A program made the position numbers and the translations under genes. This document shows positions 1 through 7,933 of a stretch of 64,000 nt of DNA, piece after piece; position 1 is the stretch's first letter; each line of letters opens with the position of its first letter. The stretch spans positions 3,100,001-3,164,000 of the forward strand of contig OZ246012.1 of assembly GCA_965230615.1 (NCBI GenBank). The letters run 5' to 3'. The DNA comes from G965230615 sp965230615. GTDB lineage: Bacteria > Pseudomonadota > Gammaproteobacteria > HTCC5015. A model generated the notes under the pieces. The model was not told where the DNA came from. It saw only the letters and a list, made by a program, of their open reading frames with translations, and did not search any database.

Positions 1-23
1 AAAGTTTATCCTAGTTTACTAGG

Positions 24-57
24 TTGTAGGTGTCGACCAAATCGGTAAGACCTACAA
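24..57. repeat. Small inverted repeat downstream of tRNA
   Basis: TTGTAGGT at 24-31 is perfectly complementary to ACCTACAA at 50-57, with an 18-base loop. It lies past the 3' end of the minus-strand tRNA. There is no T-run on the correct side, so it is not a convincing terminator. A second small palindrome, CTAGTTTACTAG, lies at 11-22. I see no coding sequence in 1-101. Confidence 0.35.
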
Positions 58-101
58 AAACTCGAGTCAGTAACACCGTAACTGCTTGATTTTAGTGGGG
101 A

Positions 102-178
102 TGGTGGGTCTGGTAGGACTTGAACCTACGACCAATCGATTATGAGTCGACTGCTCTAACCAACTGAGCTACAGACCC
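102..178 (-). tRNA. tRNA with CAU anticodon (Met or Ile2)
   Basis: Reading the minus strand gives a complete 77-nt cloverleaf: 7-bp acceptor stem GGGTCTG/CAGACCC, D arm GCTC..GAGC, anticodon stem GTCGA/TCGAT around loop CTCATAA, T arm GTAGG-TTCAAGT-CCTAC, and an encoded CCA at 102-104. The anticodon is CAU, which serves elongator Met or, after lysidine modification by TilS, Ile2 (AUA). The CGACTCATAATCG anticodon arm and the following TTGGTCG resemble bacterial tRNA-Ile2 somewhat more than E. coli tRNA-Met, but I cannot settle the identity by eye. It lies downstream of rpoD on the same strand. Confidence 0.9.
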
Positions 179-209
179 CCTTAGACTAACTTTTCCTATC
201 TTACTACAT

Positions 210-259
210 GGCCCCGGTCATTATGAGTCGACTGCTCTAACCAGCTGAGCTACGGGCCC
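210..259 (-). pseudogene. Truncated CAU tRNA remnant
   Basis: On the minus strand GGGCCCG is followed by a normal D arm and GTCGACTCATAAT, nearly identical to the neighbouring tRNA. The sequence then jumps to GACCGGGGCC. The 3' half of the anticodon stem, the variable loop and the whole T arm are missing. The residual CCGGGGCC could only poorly re-form the acceptor stem and no CCA follows. It looks like a tandem tRNA copy that lost about 25 nt internally and is unlikely to be aminoacylated. Confidence 0.7.
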
Positions 260-343
260 CTGAGGTTGCACGGAGTTTTAAAAAAGGCTGGGAGCCTTCC
301 GCAAGCACTCCGCAGTGCTTTGTAAAAACGTTTTTTTATACTT

Positions 344-450
344 CTGGATTCCCGCTTCGGGCATCCTGCTTCACGCTCGACTTTTTGTGCCTGACAAAGT
401 CACCCTCGTTCATCTGTGAACTTGTACCTCCTGCATCCGGGGAATGACAG
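344..450. repeat. Degenerate intergenic repeat with inverted ends
   Basis: The stretch opens with CTGGATTCCCGCTTCGGG (344-361) and closes with CCGGGGAATGACAG (437-450). These ends resemble the CTGGATTCCCG..CGGGAATGACAG dispersed palindromic repeats seen in many proteobacteria, but the inner part is degenerate. A separate small hairpin, AAGCACT-ccgc-AGTGCTT, lies at 303-320. No gene is evident in 260-495. Confidence 0.35.
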
Positions 451-495
451 GGTGTGTGTGCCTTGGCTTGCTGCGGAAAACGGTGTACTTAAACC

Positions 496-522
496 AAAAA
501 GCGCTCCCCGTACGAGGAGCGC
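496..522 (-). terminator. Rho-independent terminator of rpoD
   Basis: On the minus strand, about 52 nt past the rpoD stop, the stem GGCGCTCC..GGGGAGCGC with a short TCGTAC loop is followed directly by TTTTT. This is a classical intrinsic terminator. Confidence 0.85.
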
Positions 523-574
523 CATCATAATTGCACCAGTCCGCTTTGGCAATAATCCTTGTTTATTATTTGTG

Positions 575-2431
575 TTATTCGTTATCCAAGAAGCTGCGCA
601 GGCGCTCAGAGCGCGATGGATGACGCAGTTTTCTTAAGGCTTTTGCTTCAATCTGGCGAATACGCTCACGAGTAACATCAAACTGCTTACCCACTTCTTC
701 AAGTGTGTGGTCAGTATTCATATCAATACCAAAACGCATACGCAGGACTTTCGCTTCGCGTGGTGTTAAGCCAGAGAGGACTTCACGCGTCGCTTCAGAT
801 AAGCCTTCGCCAAGCGCGGAGTCGATCGGTGACATCACATTAATGTCTTCAATAAAGTCGCCAAGGTGTGAGTCTTCATCATCACCGATGGGTGTTTCCA
901 TGGAAATCGGCTCTTTGGCAATCTTCATGACTTTGCGAATCTTGTCTTCCGGCATTTCCATTTTTTCGGCGAGCTCTTCCGGTGTCGCTTCGCGGCCCAT
1001 TTCCTGCAAAATTTGACGCGAGATACGGTTGAGCTTGTTGATGGTCTCAATCATATGGACCGGAATACGAATCGTTCTGGCTTGGTCGGCGATAGAGCGG
1101 GTAATCGCCTGACGAATCCACCAGGTCGCATAGGTAGAGAACTTATAACCACGACGATATTCAAACTTATCAACCGCTTTCATGAGGCCGATATTACCTT
1201 CTTGAATGAGATCAAGGAACTGCAGGCCACGGTTGGTGTATTTTTTCGCAATTGAGATCACCAAGCGTAAGTTTGCCTCAACCATTTCTTTCTTGGCGCG
1301 ACGCGCTTTCGCTTCGCCAATAGACATCTGGCGATTGATCTCTTTAATATCACTGATTTTCAGGCTGGATTCCTGTTCGATTTCGATCAGCATTTTTTGC
1401 CAAGCTTCGATTTCGCCTTGGAATTTTTTCAGCGCTTCAGCATAGCTGCCGCCTGATTTAATTTGTTCTTTCAGCCAGCCCGCGTCGGTTTCTTTATTCG
1501 GGAAGCTATCAATAAAGGTTTTACGTGGCATTTTGCATTGCTTAACACAAATTGCCATGATCTCGCGCTCGTAGCTACGAATTCGGGCAACGACTTCGCG
1601 AAGCCTATAGGCAAGGCTGTCGATAAACGGTGCGGAGTAACGAAACTCCAAAAACTTCTCGCCCATTTGATCGCGGCTTTTCTGGTTATTGGTAAATAAG
1701 CCACGCTTACGCATAGACTTACTGTAGAGTGTGCGCAGCTCGTCAATTTTGGCTTTAACTTCTTCAGGATCTGGGCCGGTGTCGAGTACGGTTTCTTCTT
1801 CGTCATCGTCACCGTCTTCCGCATCTGCTTCATCGTCACTCTCAGATGAGTCGTTATCTGCTTCAATATTGGCCGGTGGTTGCGGTATCGGCGGATCGAT
1901 TTCATCATCAGTGCGGGCAAAGCCTGAAATAAAGTCATTCAGACGTGCTTCGCCTTCTAGATAGCGGTCGAAGTTAGTCAATACAGTCGCGATTGACTGT
2001 GGAAACATCGATAAAGCTGCCAGGACCTGGTGTAAACCATCTTCGATACGCTTGGCAATTTCGATTTCGCCTTCGCGGGTCAGTAGCTCTACTGTACCCA
2101 TTTCGCGCATATACATCCTGACCGGATCAGTGGTGCGGCCAAATTCGCTGTCAACTAAGGCCAGCGCAGCGGCGGCTTCTTCGGCGGCATCTTCATCGGT
2201 GGCGGTGTTGTCAGATAAAATCAGGCTGTCGGTATCCGGTGCAGTTTCCAGCACCTTGATACCTAAGTCGTTGATCATACTGATAATATCTTCAACCTGT
2301 TCAGTATTAACCAACTCGTCAGGTAGGTGATCGTTAACCTCGGCATAGGTCAAAAAACCTTGCTCTTTACCCTTGGCAATGAGTTGCTTAATCTGTGACT
2401 CTTGCGGTTTAATAATTGCTGCTTCGCTCAT
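575..2431 (-). CDS. rpoD: RNA polymerase primary sigma factor RpoD (sigma-70)
   Basis: The 618-residue product directs core RNA polymerase to housekeeping promoters, and its length is normal for gammaproteobacterial RpoD. Region 1.1 fills roughly the first 80 residues. Region 1.2 starts near DPVRMYMREMG. A highly acidic non-conserved segment (DSSESDDEADAEDGDDDEEE) follows near residues 190-215. The region 2 core-binding and -10 recognition segment includes YATWWIRQAI. The region 4.2 helix-turn-helix (VTRERIRQIEAKALRKLR) is near the C-terminus. Unlike the usual rpsU-dnaG-rpoD operon, the upstream neighbour is a divergent thioredoxin-like gene, so rpoD appears to be its own transcription unit ending at the 496-522 terminator. 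Confidence 0.98.
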   Translation of the reverse strand: MSEAAIIKPQESQIKQLIAKGKEQGFLTYAEVNDHLPDELVNTEQVEDIISMINDLGIKVLETAPDTDSLILSDNTATDEDAAEEAAAALALVDSEFGRTTDPVRMYMREMGTVELLTREGEIEIAKRIEDGLHQVLAALSMFPQSIATVLTNFDRYLEGEARLNDFISGFARTDDEIDPPIPQPPANIEADNDSSESDDEADAEDGDDDEEETVLDTGPDPEEVKAKIDELRTLYSKSMRKRGLFTNNQKSRDQMGEKFLEFRYSAPFIDSLAYRLREVVARIRSYEREIMAICVKQCKMPRKTFIDSFPNKETDAGWLKEQIKSGGSYAEALKKFQGEIEAWQKMLIEIEQESSLKISDIKEINRQMSIGEAKARRAKKEMVEANLRLVISIAKKYTNRGLQFLDLIQEGNIGLMKAVDKFEYRRGYKFSTYATWWIRQAITRSIADQARTIRIPVHMIETINKLNRISRQILQEMGREATPEELAEKMEMPEDKIRKVMKIAKEPISMETPIGDDEDSHLGDFIEDINVMSPIDSALGEGLSEATREVLSGLTPREAKVLRMRFGIDMNTDHTLEEVGKQFDVTRERIRQIEAKALRKLRHPSRSERLRSFLDNE

Positions 2432-2462
2432 GTGTGTCTTGTTCGTCTTCTATCGTCGTCGT

Positions 2463-2490
2463 TAGTGGCGGACAAAATCCGGCTAGTATA
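2463..2490 (-). promoter_or_regulatory. Putative rpoD promoter, extended -10
   Basis: On the minus strand TATACT (2485-2490) is preceded by TGG, giving an extended -10 element (TGGTATACT) about 55 nt upstream of the rpoD start. The -35 region is poor, which fits an extended -10 promoter. This is inferred from sequence only. Confidence 0.4.
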
Positions 2491-2633
2491 CCATGTTTTT
2501 GGTTTTGTTCAGGTTTATATGCGTACCTGGCTATCTTTATTGTATAAGATTTTACAACAAGGTATCTCAGCCCTTTATTTAGTTGTTTTTGAGTGATAAT
2601 CAAGTATTAAGTTAAAATTTTGGGAGTAAGTTA

Positions 2634-3194
2634 ATGGTTTTATTGGAAACACCTATTTGTGATTTTGGTTGGGCAGCCCCTGAGTTTAATTTGCCCGGGA
2701 CAGATGGCCGGGATTGGTCTGTACAACAATGTATGGGCGAGAATGGGCTGTTGGTGATGTTTATTTGTAACCATTGCCCTTATGTAAAAGCTATCCAGGA
2801 GCGTTTAGTGCGTGATTGTCAGGCCTTACAAGACATTGGCATTAACAGTGTGGCTATTATGTCCAATGACCCGGCGGATTACCCTGAAGATAGCTTTGAG
2901 AATATGCGTGCAGTTGCGCAATCTTTTGCCTATCCTTTCCCTTATCTCTTCGATGAAACCCAAGCGGTTGCCAAGGCCTATAACGCGGTCTGCACGCCAG
3001 ATTTCTTTGGGTTCAATAAAGACTTTGCCCTGCAGTATCGCGGTCGTCTGGATGCCAGTGGCCGAGAGCCTGCCGCGCCCGATGTGCGTCGCGACTTATA
3101 TGAAGCGATGCAGCAGGTAGCGCAAACCGGTCAAGGGCCACAGGCACAAATACCTAGCATGGGCTGCTCTATTAAATGGCGTGAAGCCACTTAG
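2634..3194 (+). CDS. Thioredoxin-like / peroxiredoxin-like family protein
   Basis: The 186-residue protein has a redoxin fold: an N-terminal APEFNLPGTDGRDW strand region, then a CNHCPYV redox motif near residues 45-51. These features are typical of the AhpC/TSA-related thioredoxin-like family found widely in bacteria. There is no signal peptide, so it probably acts in the cytoplasm as a thiol-disulfide reductase or peroxidase; the substrate is unknown. The conserved C-terminal IPSMGCSIKW segment adds another Cys. A GGGAG ribosome site lies about 7 nt ahead of the ATG. It is divergent from rpoD and separated by about 220 bp from the next gene, so it is probably monocistronic. Confidence 0.8.
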   Translation: MVLLETPICDFGWAAPEFNLPGTDGRDWSVQQCMGENGLLVMFICNHCPYVKAIQERLVRDCQALQDIGINSVAIMSNDPADYPEDSFENMRAVAQSFAYPFPYLFDETQAVAKAYNAVCTPDFFGFNKDFALQYRGRLDASGREPAAPDVRRDLYEAMQQVAQTGQGPQAQIPSMGCSIKWREAT

Positions 3195-3418
3195 TCTGTC
3201 TCGCGTTTAGCCGCTAATCGGTCGTTATTGCCTCGCTTTGCACCATTATGGGTGACTTGGCCAAGCGTGGCTGCGTTTTAGCGGCCTATCGTAATCAAGA
3301 GTTCACTTGCCCGCCCGCAGTATCTGCGCGACAATTGCGCGCTTTTCTCCCAGGCAAATCATGAAAGGGTGTTTGGTGTTGCCAGAAATTCAATTTTATT
3401 TATGGAAAAATAAAAAAG

Positions 3419-5416
3419 ATGTCCGAGATGAGTGTCCAATTCAACCCCGAGATTCCATGGTCAGACCGAGAGCAGCTCAGTAAAGCACTGCGTGCACTGA
3501 GTATTGATATTGCTTTGGAAAATGCGGTATGTCTGCCGCAATACGCGTTATTGCCAGATGTGCTTGAAGTGCTCTGGAATGACTTTATCAAGCATAATCC
3601 AGCCAGTCCGGGTTGGGTGGACCGGGACCGGTTCGTGTTTTCAGCACAACATACCAGCCCCTTATTACATGCGCTGTTGCATCTGAGTGGCTATCCGGTT
3701 GCTATCGATGCATTGAAAAGCGCTGGCACATCGTCAGCCGCAGCTGTGCCGCAACAATGGCAAGTGCCTGGTGTGGAAGTGATACCCGGGCCGGCAGGCC
3801 AGGGTTTTGCTAATGCGATTGGCATGGCATTGGCAGAAGCGATGTTGGCAGCCGAGTTTAATCAAAACAACTTAGCGCTAGTGGATCATTGCACCTATGT
3901 GCTGGTCAGTGATGAGTGTCTATTAGCGGGTATTACCCATGAGGCCTGTGCGGTTGCAGGCGCCCTTGGCTTGGGTAAGCTGGTCGCATTCTATGAGGGC
4001 AGGCAGGGCATTAGCCAGAGGCATGAGGCGGGCTCAGGGGCGGATATTGCTAAGCGCTTTGAAAGTTATGGCTGGCAGGTTTTGACCATTAGCAGCAGTG
4101 ATGATGCTGATATCAAAGAGACAATTGAAGCTGCGCTGTCGGCGGCAGATAAGCCAACCTTAGTGTGTTGTCAGGCTGCGACTGCCGCAAAAACGGTCTG
4201 GTCAGATGCAACAGATAGTGTAGATGGCCCGGCAGGGGCAGCTTATTTAATCCGCGCTCGGCAGCAGTTGGCTTGGCCTTATCCGCCATTTGAGGTGCCA
4301 GCTGAAGCTTATGAGGCTTGGTCAGTGCATGATTATGGGCGTCAGGTAGAACAGCAGTGGCACAACCAGTTTGATGTCTACGAGCTGAATCACCCTGAGT
4401 TGGCTGATGAGTTTAAACGGCGGATGCAAGGCCGCTTACCCAAAGGCTGGTCATCACAGGCGATGGCGCCCGACATATTAAAGGGCAGTACCACCGCTGA
4501 AGTCAGTGATAAAACGCTTGATCGTTACAATGCTGTCTTACCTGAGTTGGTGGGTAAAGCCGCCGACTTTGTGCGAACAGTATCGGCGTCTGCCTCGGTT
4601 TCAGCGTCGCTCTCTGGTCTGCCAGGCCAGCCGTTCAATACCTTGGCGCATGAGCTTGGCTTGTCCGCGATTATCAATGGTTTGGCCTTGCATGGTGGCT
4701 ATATCCCTTATTGCCAAATGCAGTCTGGGCAAGCCAATAGTTTGCAGTTGGCCGCGGTAATGGGCTTACAAAATATTTATGTCTATAAAACGGAGCAGCA
4801 GCCTTTTTGCTCGGTGCAGCTGGCTGCTGAGTGGTTGGGTGGTTTGCAGTATATGCCCAATACTGTGATATGGCGGCCCTGTGATGCCGATGAGATGGCA
4901 GTGGCCTGGGAAGTGGCCATTGCACATAAAGGCCCATCTGTGCTGGTCACCTCGCAGAAAAGCCAGCTTGAGTTGCCACAGCAGATGCGAGGGCGCACCG
5001 AAATTGCGCGTGGTGGCTATGTTTTGTGGGAGCCCGGCTACCTGGCCGGGCAGTTGCCCGAGATTATTTTAATGGCTGCTGGCCCAGAAGTGGGCATAGC
5101 CCTACAGGCAGCACGGCTATTGGCGGCCCGAGATCGCAAAATTCGGCTGGTTTCAATGCCAGCAGCGACAATCTTTGCTGCTCAGGATACGAAATACCGC
5201 GAATTTGTGATACCCTCCACGGTCTCCAAGCGGGTAGCGGTCGAGGTTGGCGTGCCGGGGTACTGGCACAAGTATTTAGGCCCAGAAGGTAAAGTCGTCG
5301 ATATTGACACATCTGGGGTTTCCGCAGCGTCATTTGAAACGTTTCGCTATTACGGTTTTACGGTAGACAACATTGTCGATACCGTTGAAGCGCTTTTCGC
5401 TGGAAATAATGCATAA
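3419..5416 (+). CDS. Transketolase homologue with degenerate active site
   Basis: The 665-residue intact frame aligns end to end with E. coli TktA by recalled sequence: RDRFVFSAQH, GPAGQGFANAIGMALAE, HEACAVAGALGLGKL, HELGLSAIINGLALHGG, WRPCD and the C-terminal FTVDNIVDTVEALF. It lies 32 bp before gap, in the conserved tkt-gap-pgk position. However, many catalytic positions differ. The SGHPGAPMG His-loop is VCLPQYALL. The ThDP motif GDGCMMEG is SDECLLAG (D165 kept, Glu replaced by A170). The metal-ligand Asn in DDNGIS is Gln (Q196). The GTHDSHG His is absent. The Arg/Ser phosphate-binding segments are changed, and GLGEDGPTHQPVE is deleted near residue 460. The ThDP-activating Glu (E412) remains. 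It probably lacks normal transketolase activity; a second genuine gene is expected elsewhere. Confidence 0.8.
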   Translation: MSEMSVQFNPEIPWSDREQLSKALRALSIDIALENAVCLPQYALLPDVLEVLWNDFIKHNPASPGWVDRDRFVFSAQHTSPLLHALLHLSGYPVAIDALKSAGTSSAAAVPQQWQVPGVEVIPGPAGQGFANAIGMALAEAMLAAEFNQNNLALVDHCTYVLVSDECLLAGITHEACAVAGALGLGKLVAFYEGRQGISQRHEAGSGADIAKRFESYGWQVLTISSSDDADIKETIEAALSAADKPTLVCCQAATAAKTVWSDATDSVDGPAGAAYLIRARQQLAWPYPPFEVPAEAYEAWSVHDYGRQVEQQWHNQFDVYELNHPELADEFKRRMQGRLPKGWSSQAMAPDILKGSTTAEVSDKTLDRYNAVLPELVGKAADFVRTVSASASVSASLSGLPGQPFNTLAHELGLSAIINGLALHGGYIPYCQMQSGQANSLQLAAVMGLQNIYVYKTEQQPFCSVQLAAEWLGGLQYMPNTVIWRPCDADEMAVAWEVAIAHKGPSVLVTSQKSQLELPQQMRGRTEIARGGYVLWEPGYLAGQLPEIILMAAGPEVGIALQAARLLAARDRKIRLVSMPAATIFAAQDTKYREFVIPSTVSKRVAVEVGVPGYWHKYLGPEGKVVDIDTSGVSAASFETFRYYGFTVDNIVDTVEALFAGNNA

Positions 5417-5448
5417 GCAATGTAAAAGTAAATTTAGGAGATGAGAAA

Positions 5449-6462
5449 ATGCCTATTAAAGTCGCAATCAATGGTTACGGACGTATCGGTCGTAATATCT
5501 TGCGCGCACTCTATGAGTCAGGCCGTACTGATGAAATTCAGATTGTGGCCATCAATGATCTGGGCGATGCCAATACCAATGCACACTTAACCAAATTCGA
5601 TACAGTACACGGCCGTTTTCCTGGTGAAGTTTCGGTTGATGGCGATTACCTGGTTGTAAATGGTGATCGTATTCGTGTGCTTGCTGAAAGAGATCCAGCC
5701 AAACTGCCTTGGTCAGAACTTGGTGTTGAAGTGGTTCATGAAAGTACCGGTTTTTTTGCGAGCAAAGAAAAAGCGAGTGCGCATATTTCAGCTGGCGCTA
5801 AAAAAGTTATCATTTCAGCGCCAGGCGGGAATGATGTAGATGCTACAATTGTGTATGGTGTTAACCACAGCACATTAAAAGCGTCTGATGAAATCATTTC
5901 TAATGCCTCATGCACAACAAACTGCTTGGCACCATTGGTTAAGCCATTGAATGACACAATTGGTTTAGAAAGTGGCTTGATGACAACCATTCATGCTTAT
6001 ACGAATGACCAAGTATTAACAGACGTATTCCATAAAGATCTACGTCGTGCGCGTTCTGCCACGCAATCAATGATTCCTACTAGCACCGGTGCTGCTAAAG
6101 CGGTTGGTTTAGTGTTGCCTGAGTTGGCGGGTAAGTTGGATGGTTTCGCAATGCGTGTGCCAACAATCAATGTTTCAGTTGTTGATTTAAGCTTTATTGC
6201 CAAGCGTGACACTTCTAAAGAAGAAATCGATGGCATTTTGAAAGATGCAGCTGAAGGTGATCTGAAAGGCGTATTGGCCTATAGCGATGAGCCATTGGTA
6301 TCAATGGACTACAACCACACGTCAGTATCATCAACATATGATGCTGCATTAACGAAAGTTATTGATGGTCGTTTGGTGAAAGTATTGTCTTGGTACGATA
6401 ACGAGTGGGGCTTCTCTAACAGAATGCTCGACACGACTATCGCACTAGTCAACGCTAAGTAA
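5449..6462 (+). CDS. gap: Glyceraldehyde-3-phosphate dehydrogenase
   Basis: The 337-residue enzyme interconverts glyceraldehyde-3-phosphate and 1,3-bisphosphoglycerate with NAD in the cytoplasm. It shows the N-terminal Rossmann motif INGYGRIGRN, an acidic residue after the second strand (AINDLGD) favouring NAD, the catalytic Cys in SNASCTTNCLAPL, the phosphate-site STGAAKAVG and the C-terminal WYDNEWGFSNRM. All are intact, unlike in the preceding transketolase homologue. A strong AGGAGATG ribosome site precedes the start. An imperfect inverted repeat (CTAGCGTAAAA..TTTTACGGCTAG) lies just after the stop. It forms the lower-glycolysis cluster with pgk and pyk. Epd is a less likely alternative. 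Confidence 0.95.
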   Translation: MPIKVAINGYGRIGRNILRALYESGRTDEIQIVAINDLGDANTNAHLTKFDTVHGRFPGEVSVDGDYLVVNGDRIRVLAERDPAKLPWSELGVEVVHESTGFFASKEKASAHISAGAKKVIISAPGGNDVDATIVYGVNHSTLKASDEIISNASCTTNCLAPLVKPLNDTIGLESGLMTTIHAYTNDQVLTDVFHKDLRRARSATQSMIPTSTGAAKAVGLVLPELAGKLDGFAMRVPTINVSVVDLSFIAKRDTSKEEIDGILKDAAEGDLKGVLAYSDEPLVSMDYNHTSVSSTYDAALTKVIDGRLVKVLSWYDNEWGFSNRMLDTTIALVNAK

Positions 6463-6614
6463 TAAATAACAACTAGCGTAAAATTTTTACGGCTAGTGAT
6501 AAACATAAATGATTCGGTGTGTTTGCTGTGAGTTCGAAGTGCACTGTGTCACTCCCAGGTAGTACCTAGTAATAACTGGGTTAGCCAGGAGTAATAGTTT
6601 ATCAAGGGGGGATG

Positions 6615-6662
6615 GCAAGTCTCAGATGTATCACTTGCAACAAGTGGCCATTTGAGACTTGC
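6615..6662 (+). promoter_or_regulatory. Nested hairpin in pgk 5' region
   Basis: GCAAGTCTCA (6615-6624) pairs perfectly with TGAGACTTGC (6653-6662). Inside it CACTTG (6632-6637) pairs with CAAGTG (6641-6646) around a CAA loop. No T-run follows, so it is not an intrinsic terminator. It sits in the 268-bp gap-pgk spacer, about 70 nt before the pgk start, and could shape mRNA stability or differential expression. Confidence 0.5.
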
Positions 6663-6730
6663 AACTTCAGATGTTTGTTTGATCGTTGCACCGTTCCGCG
6701 ACGTTTTTGATTTTTATAGGTCTTAATACC

Positions 6731-7909
6731 ATGTCTATATTGAAAATGACAGATCTTGATCTGGCAGGTAAACGCTTGTTTATCCGTCAGGATTTAAATG
6801 TGCCGGTAAAAGATGGCGTTGTCACTAGCGCTAAACGTATTGAAGCCAGTATCCCAACAATCAAGTTGGCCTTAGAAGCAGGTGCCAAAATACTGGTGGT
6901 CTCGCACTTAGGGCGCCCAACAGAGGGTGAATATAACGAAGAGTTTTCAATGAAGCCGGTGGCTGACTATTTGCAAAATGCACTCGATGCGCAAGTCCGC
7001 TTTGCTAAAGACTGGATTGATGGTGTTGAACTCGAGGCGGGTGTGGTCACTATCGCCGATAATGTGCGCTTCTTAAAAGGCGAGAAAAAGAATGATGAGG
7101 CACTGGCTAAAAAAATGGCTGCCTTATGCGATATCTTCGTGATGGACGCTTTCGGTACTGCGCATCGTGCGCAAGGTTCAACCTATGGTGTTGCACAGTT
7201 TGCGCCAACGGCTTGTGCAGGTCCATTGTTGGCAGGTGAGCTAGAAGCTTTGGATAAAGCACTGGCCAACCCGGCACGGCCATTAGTGGCTATTGTCGGC
7301 GGTTCAAAAGTATCAACCAAGCTGACAGTACTTGAGTCACTATCAAAGGTTGTTGATCAGCTGATTGTTGGTGGTGGTATCGCCAATACGTTTATGGCCG
7401 CTGTTGGCCATAATGTTGGGAAGTCTTTGTATGAAGCTGATTTGGTGGATACGGCCAAAGGTTTGATTGCAGCAGCACAAGCGCGTGGTGCTGATATTCC
7501 AATTCCAGCAGATGTTGTTTGCGGTAAAGAATTTTCCGAAAGTGCCGCTGCTGAAGCTAAGCCTGCTGAGGCCGTTGCCGATGATGATATGATTTTTGAT
7601 ATCGGCACAAAAACATCTGCGCAGCTTGCGGATATTATTAATAAAGCCGGCACGATTGTATGGAATGGACCTGTTGGCGTATTCGAGTTTGATCAGTTTG
7701 GTGAAGGTACTAAAGCTTTGTCATTAGCAATAGCTGAATCAAACGCGTTTTCAATTGCTGGTGGCGGTGATACCTTGGCCGCCGTAGATAAATACGATAT
7801 CGTTGATAAAGTTTCCTATATCTCGACCGGTGGTGGCGCTTTTCTAGAGTTTTTAGAAGGCAAGAAATTACCCGCAGTTGAGATTCTTGAGCAACGAGCA
7901 GCAAAATAA
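6731..7909 (+). CDS. pgk: Phosphoglycerate kinase
   Basis: The 392-residue enzyme transfers phosphate from 1,3-bisphosphoglycerate to ADP. The N-terminal domain has RQDLNVP and VVSHLGRPTEG for substrate binding. The C-terminal nucleotide domain has IVGGSKVSTKL and the terminal AGGGDTLAA. The chosen ATG (MSILKMTDLDLAGKR) matches the family start; an upstream in-frame ATG at 6686 would add 15 unconserved residues. The gene follows gap with a structured spacer and precedes pyk by 24 bp, so gap, pgk and pyk are probably co-expressed. Nothing appears to be missing from the active site. Confidence 0.97.
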   Translation: MSILKMTDLDLAGKRLFIRQDLNVPVKDGVVTSAKRIEASIPTIKLALEAGAKILVVSHLGRPTEGEYNEEFSMKPVADYLQNALDAQVRFAKDWIDGVELEAGVVTIADNVRFLKGEKKNDEALAKKMAALCDIFVMDAFGTAHRAQGSTYGVAQFAPTACAGPLLAGELEALDKALANPARPLVAIVGGSKVSTKLTVLESLSKVVDQLIVGGGIANTFMAAVGHNVGKSLYEADLVDTAKGLIAAAQARGADIPIPADVVCGKEFSESAAAEAKPAEAVADDDMIFDIGTKTSAQLADIINKAGTIVWNGPVGVFEFDQFGEGTKALSLAIAESNAFSIAGGGDTLAAVDKYDIVDKVSYISTGGGAFLEFLEGKKLPAVEILEQRAAK

Positions 7910-7933
7910 CCAAGACAGATAAACGAGAATATT

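Noticed and set aside
24..57. Inverted repeat as terminator for the tRNA
   Set aside because: No T-run follows the stem on the minus strand.
416..637. 73-residue plus-strand frame overlapping the rpoD 3' end
   Set aside because: It runs through the degenerate repeat and the rpoD terminator and has no family features.
1731..1964. Ser-rich plus-strand frame inside rpoD
   Set aside because: Antisense of the acidic Asp/Glu segment of RpoD.
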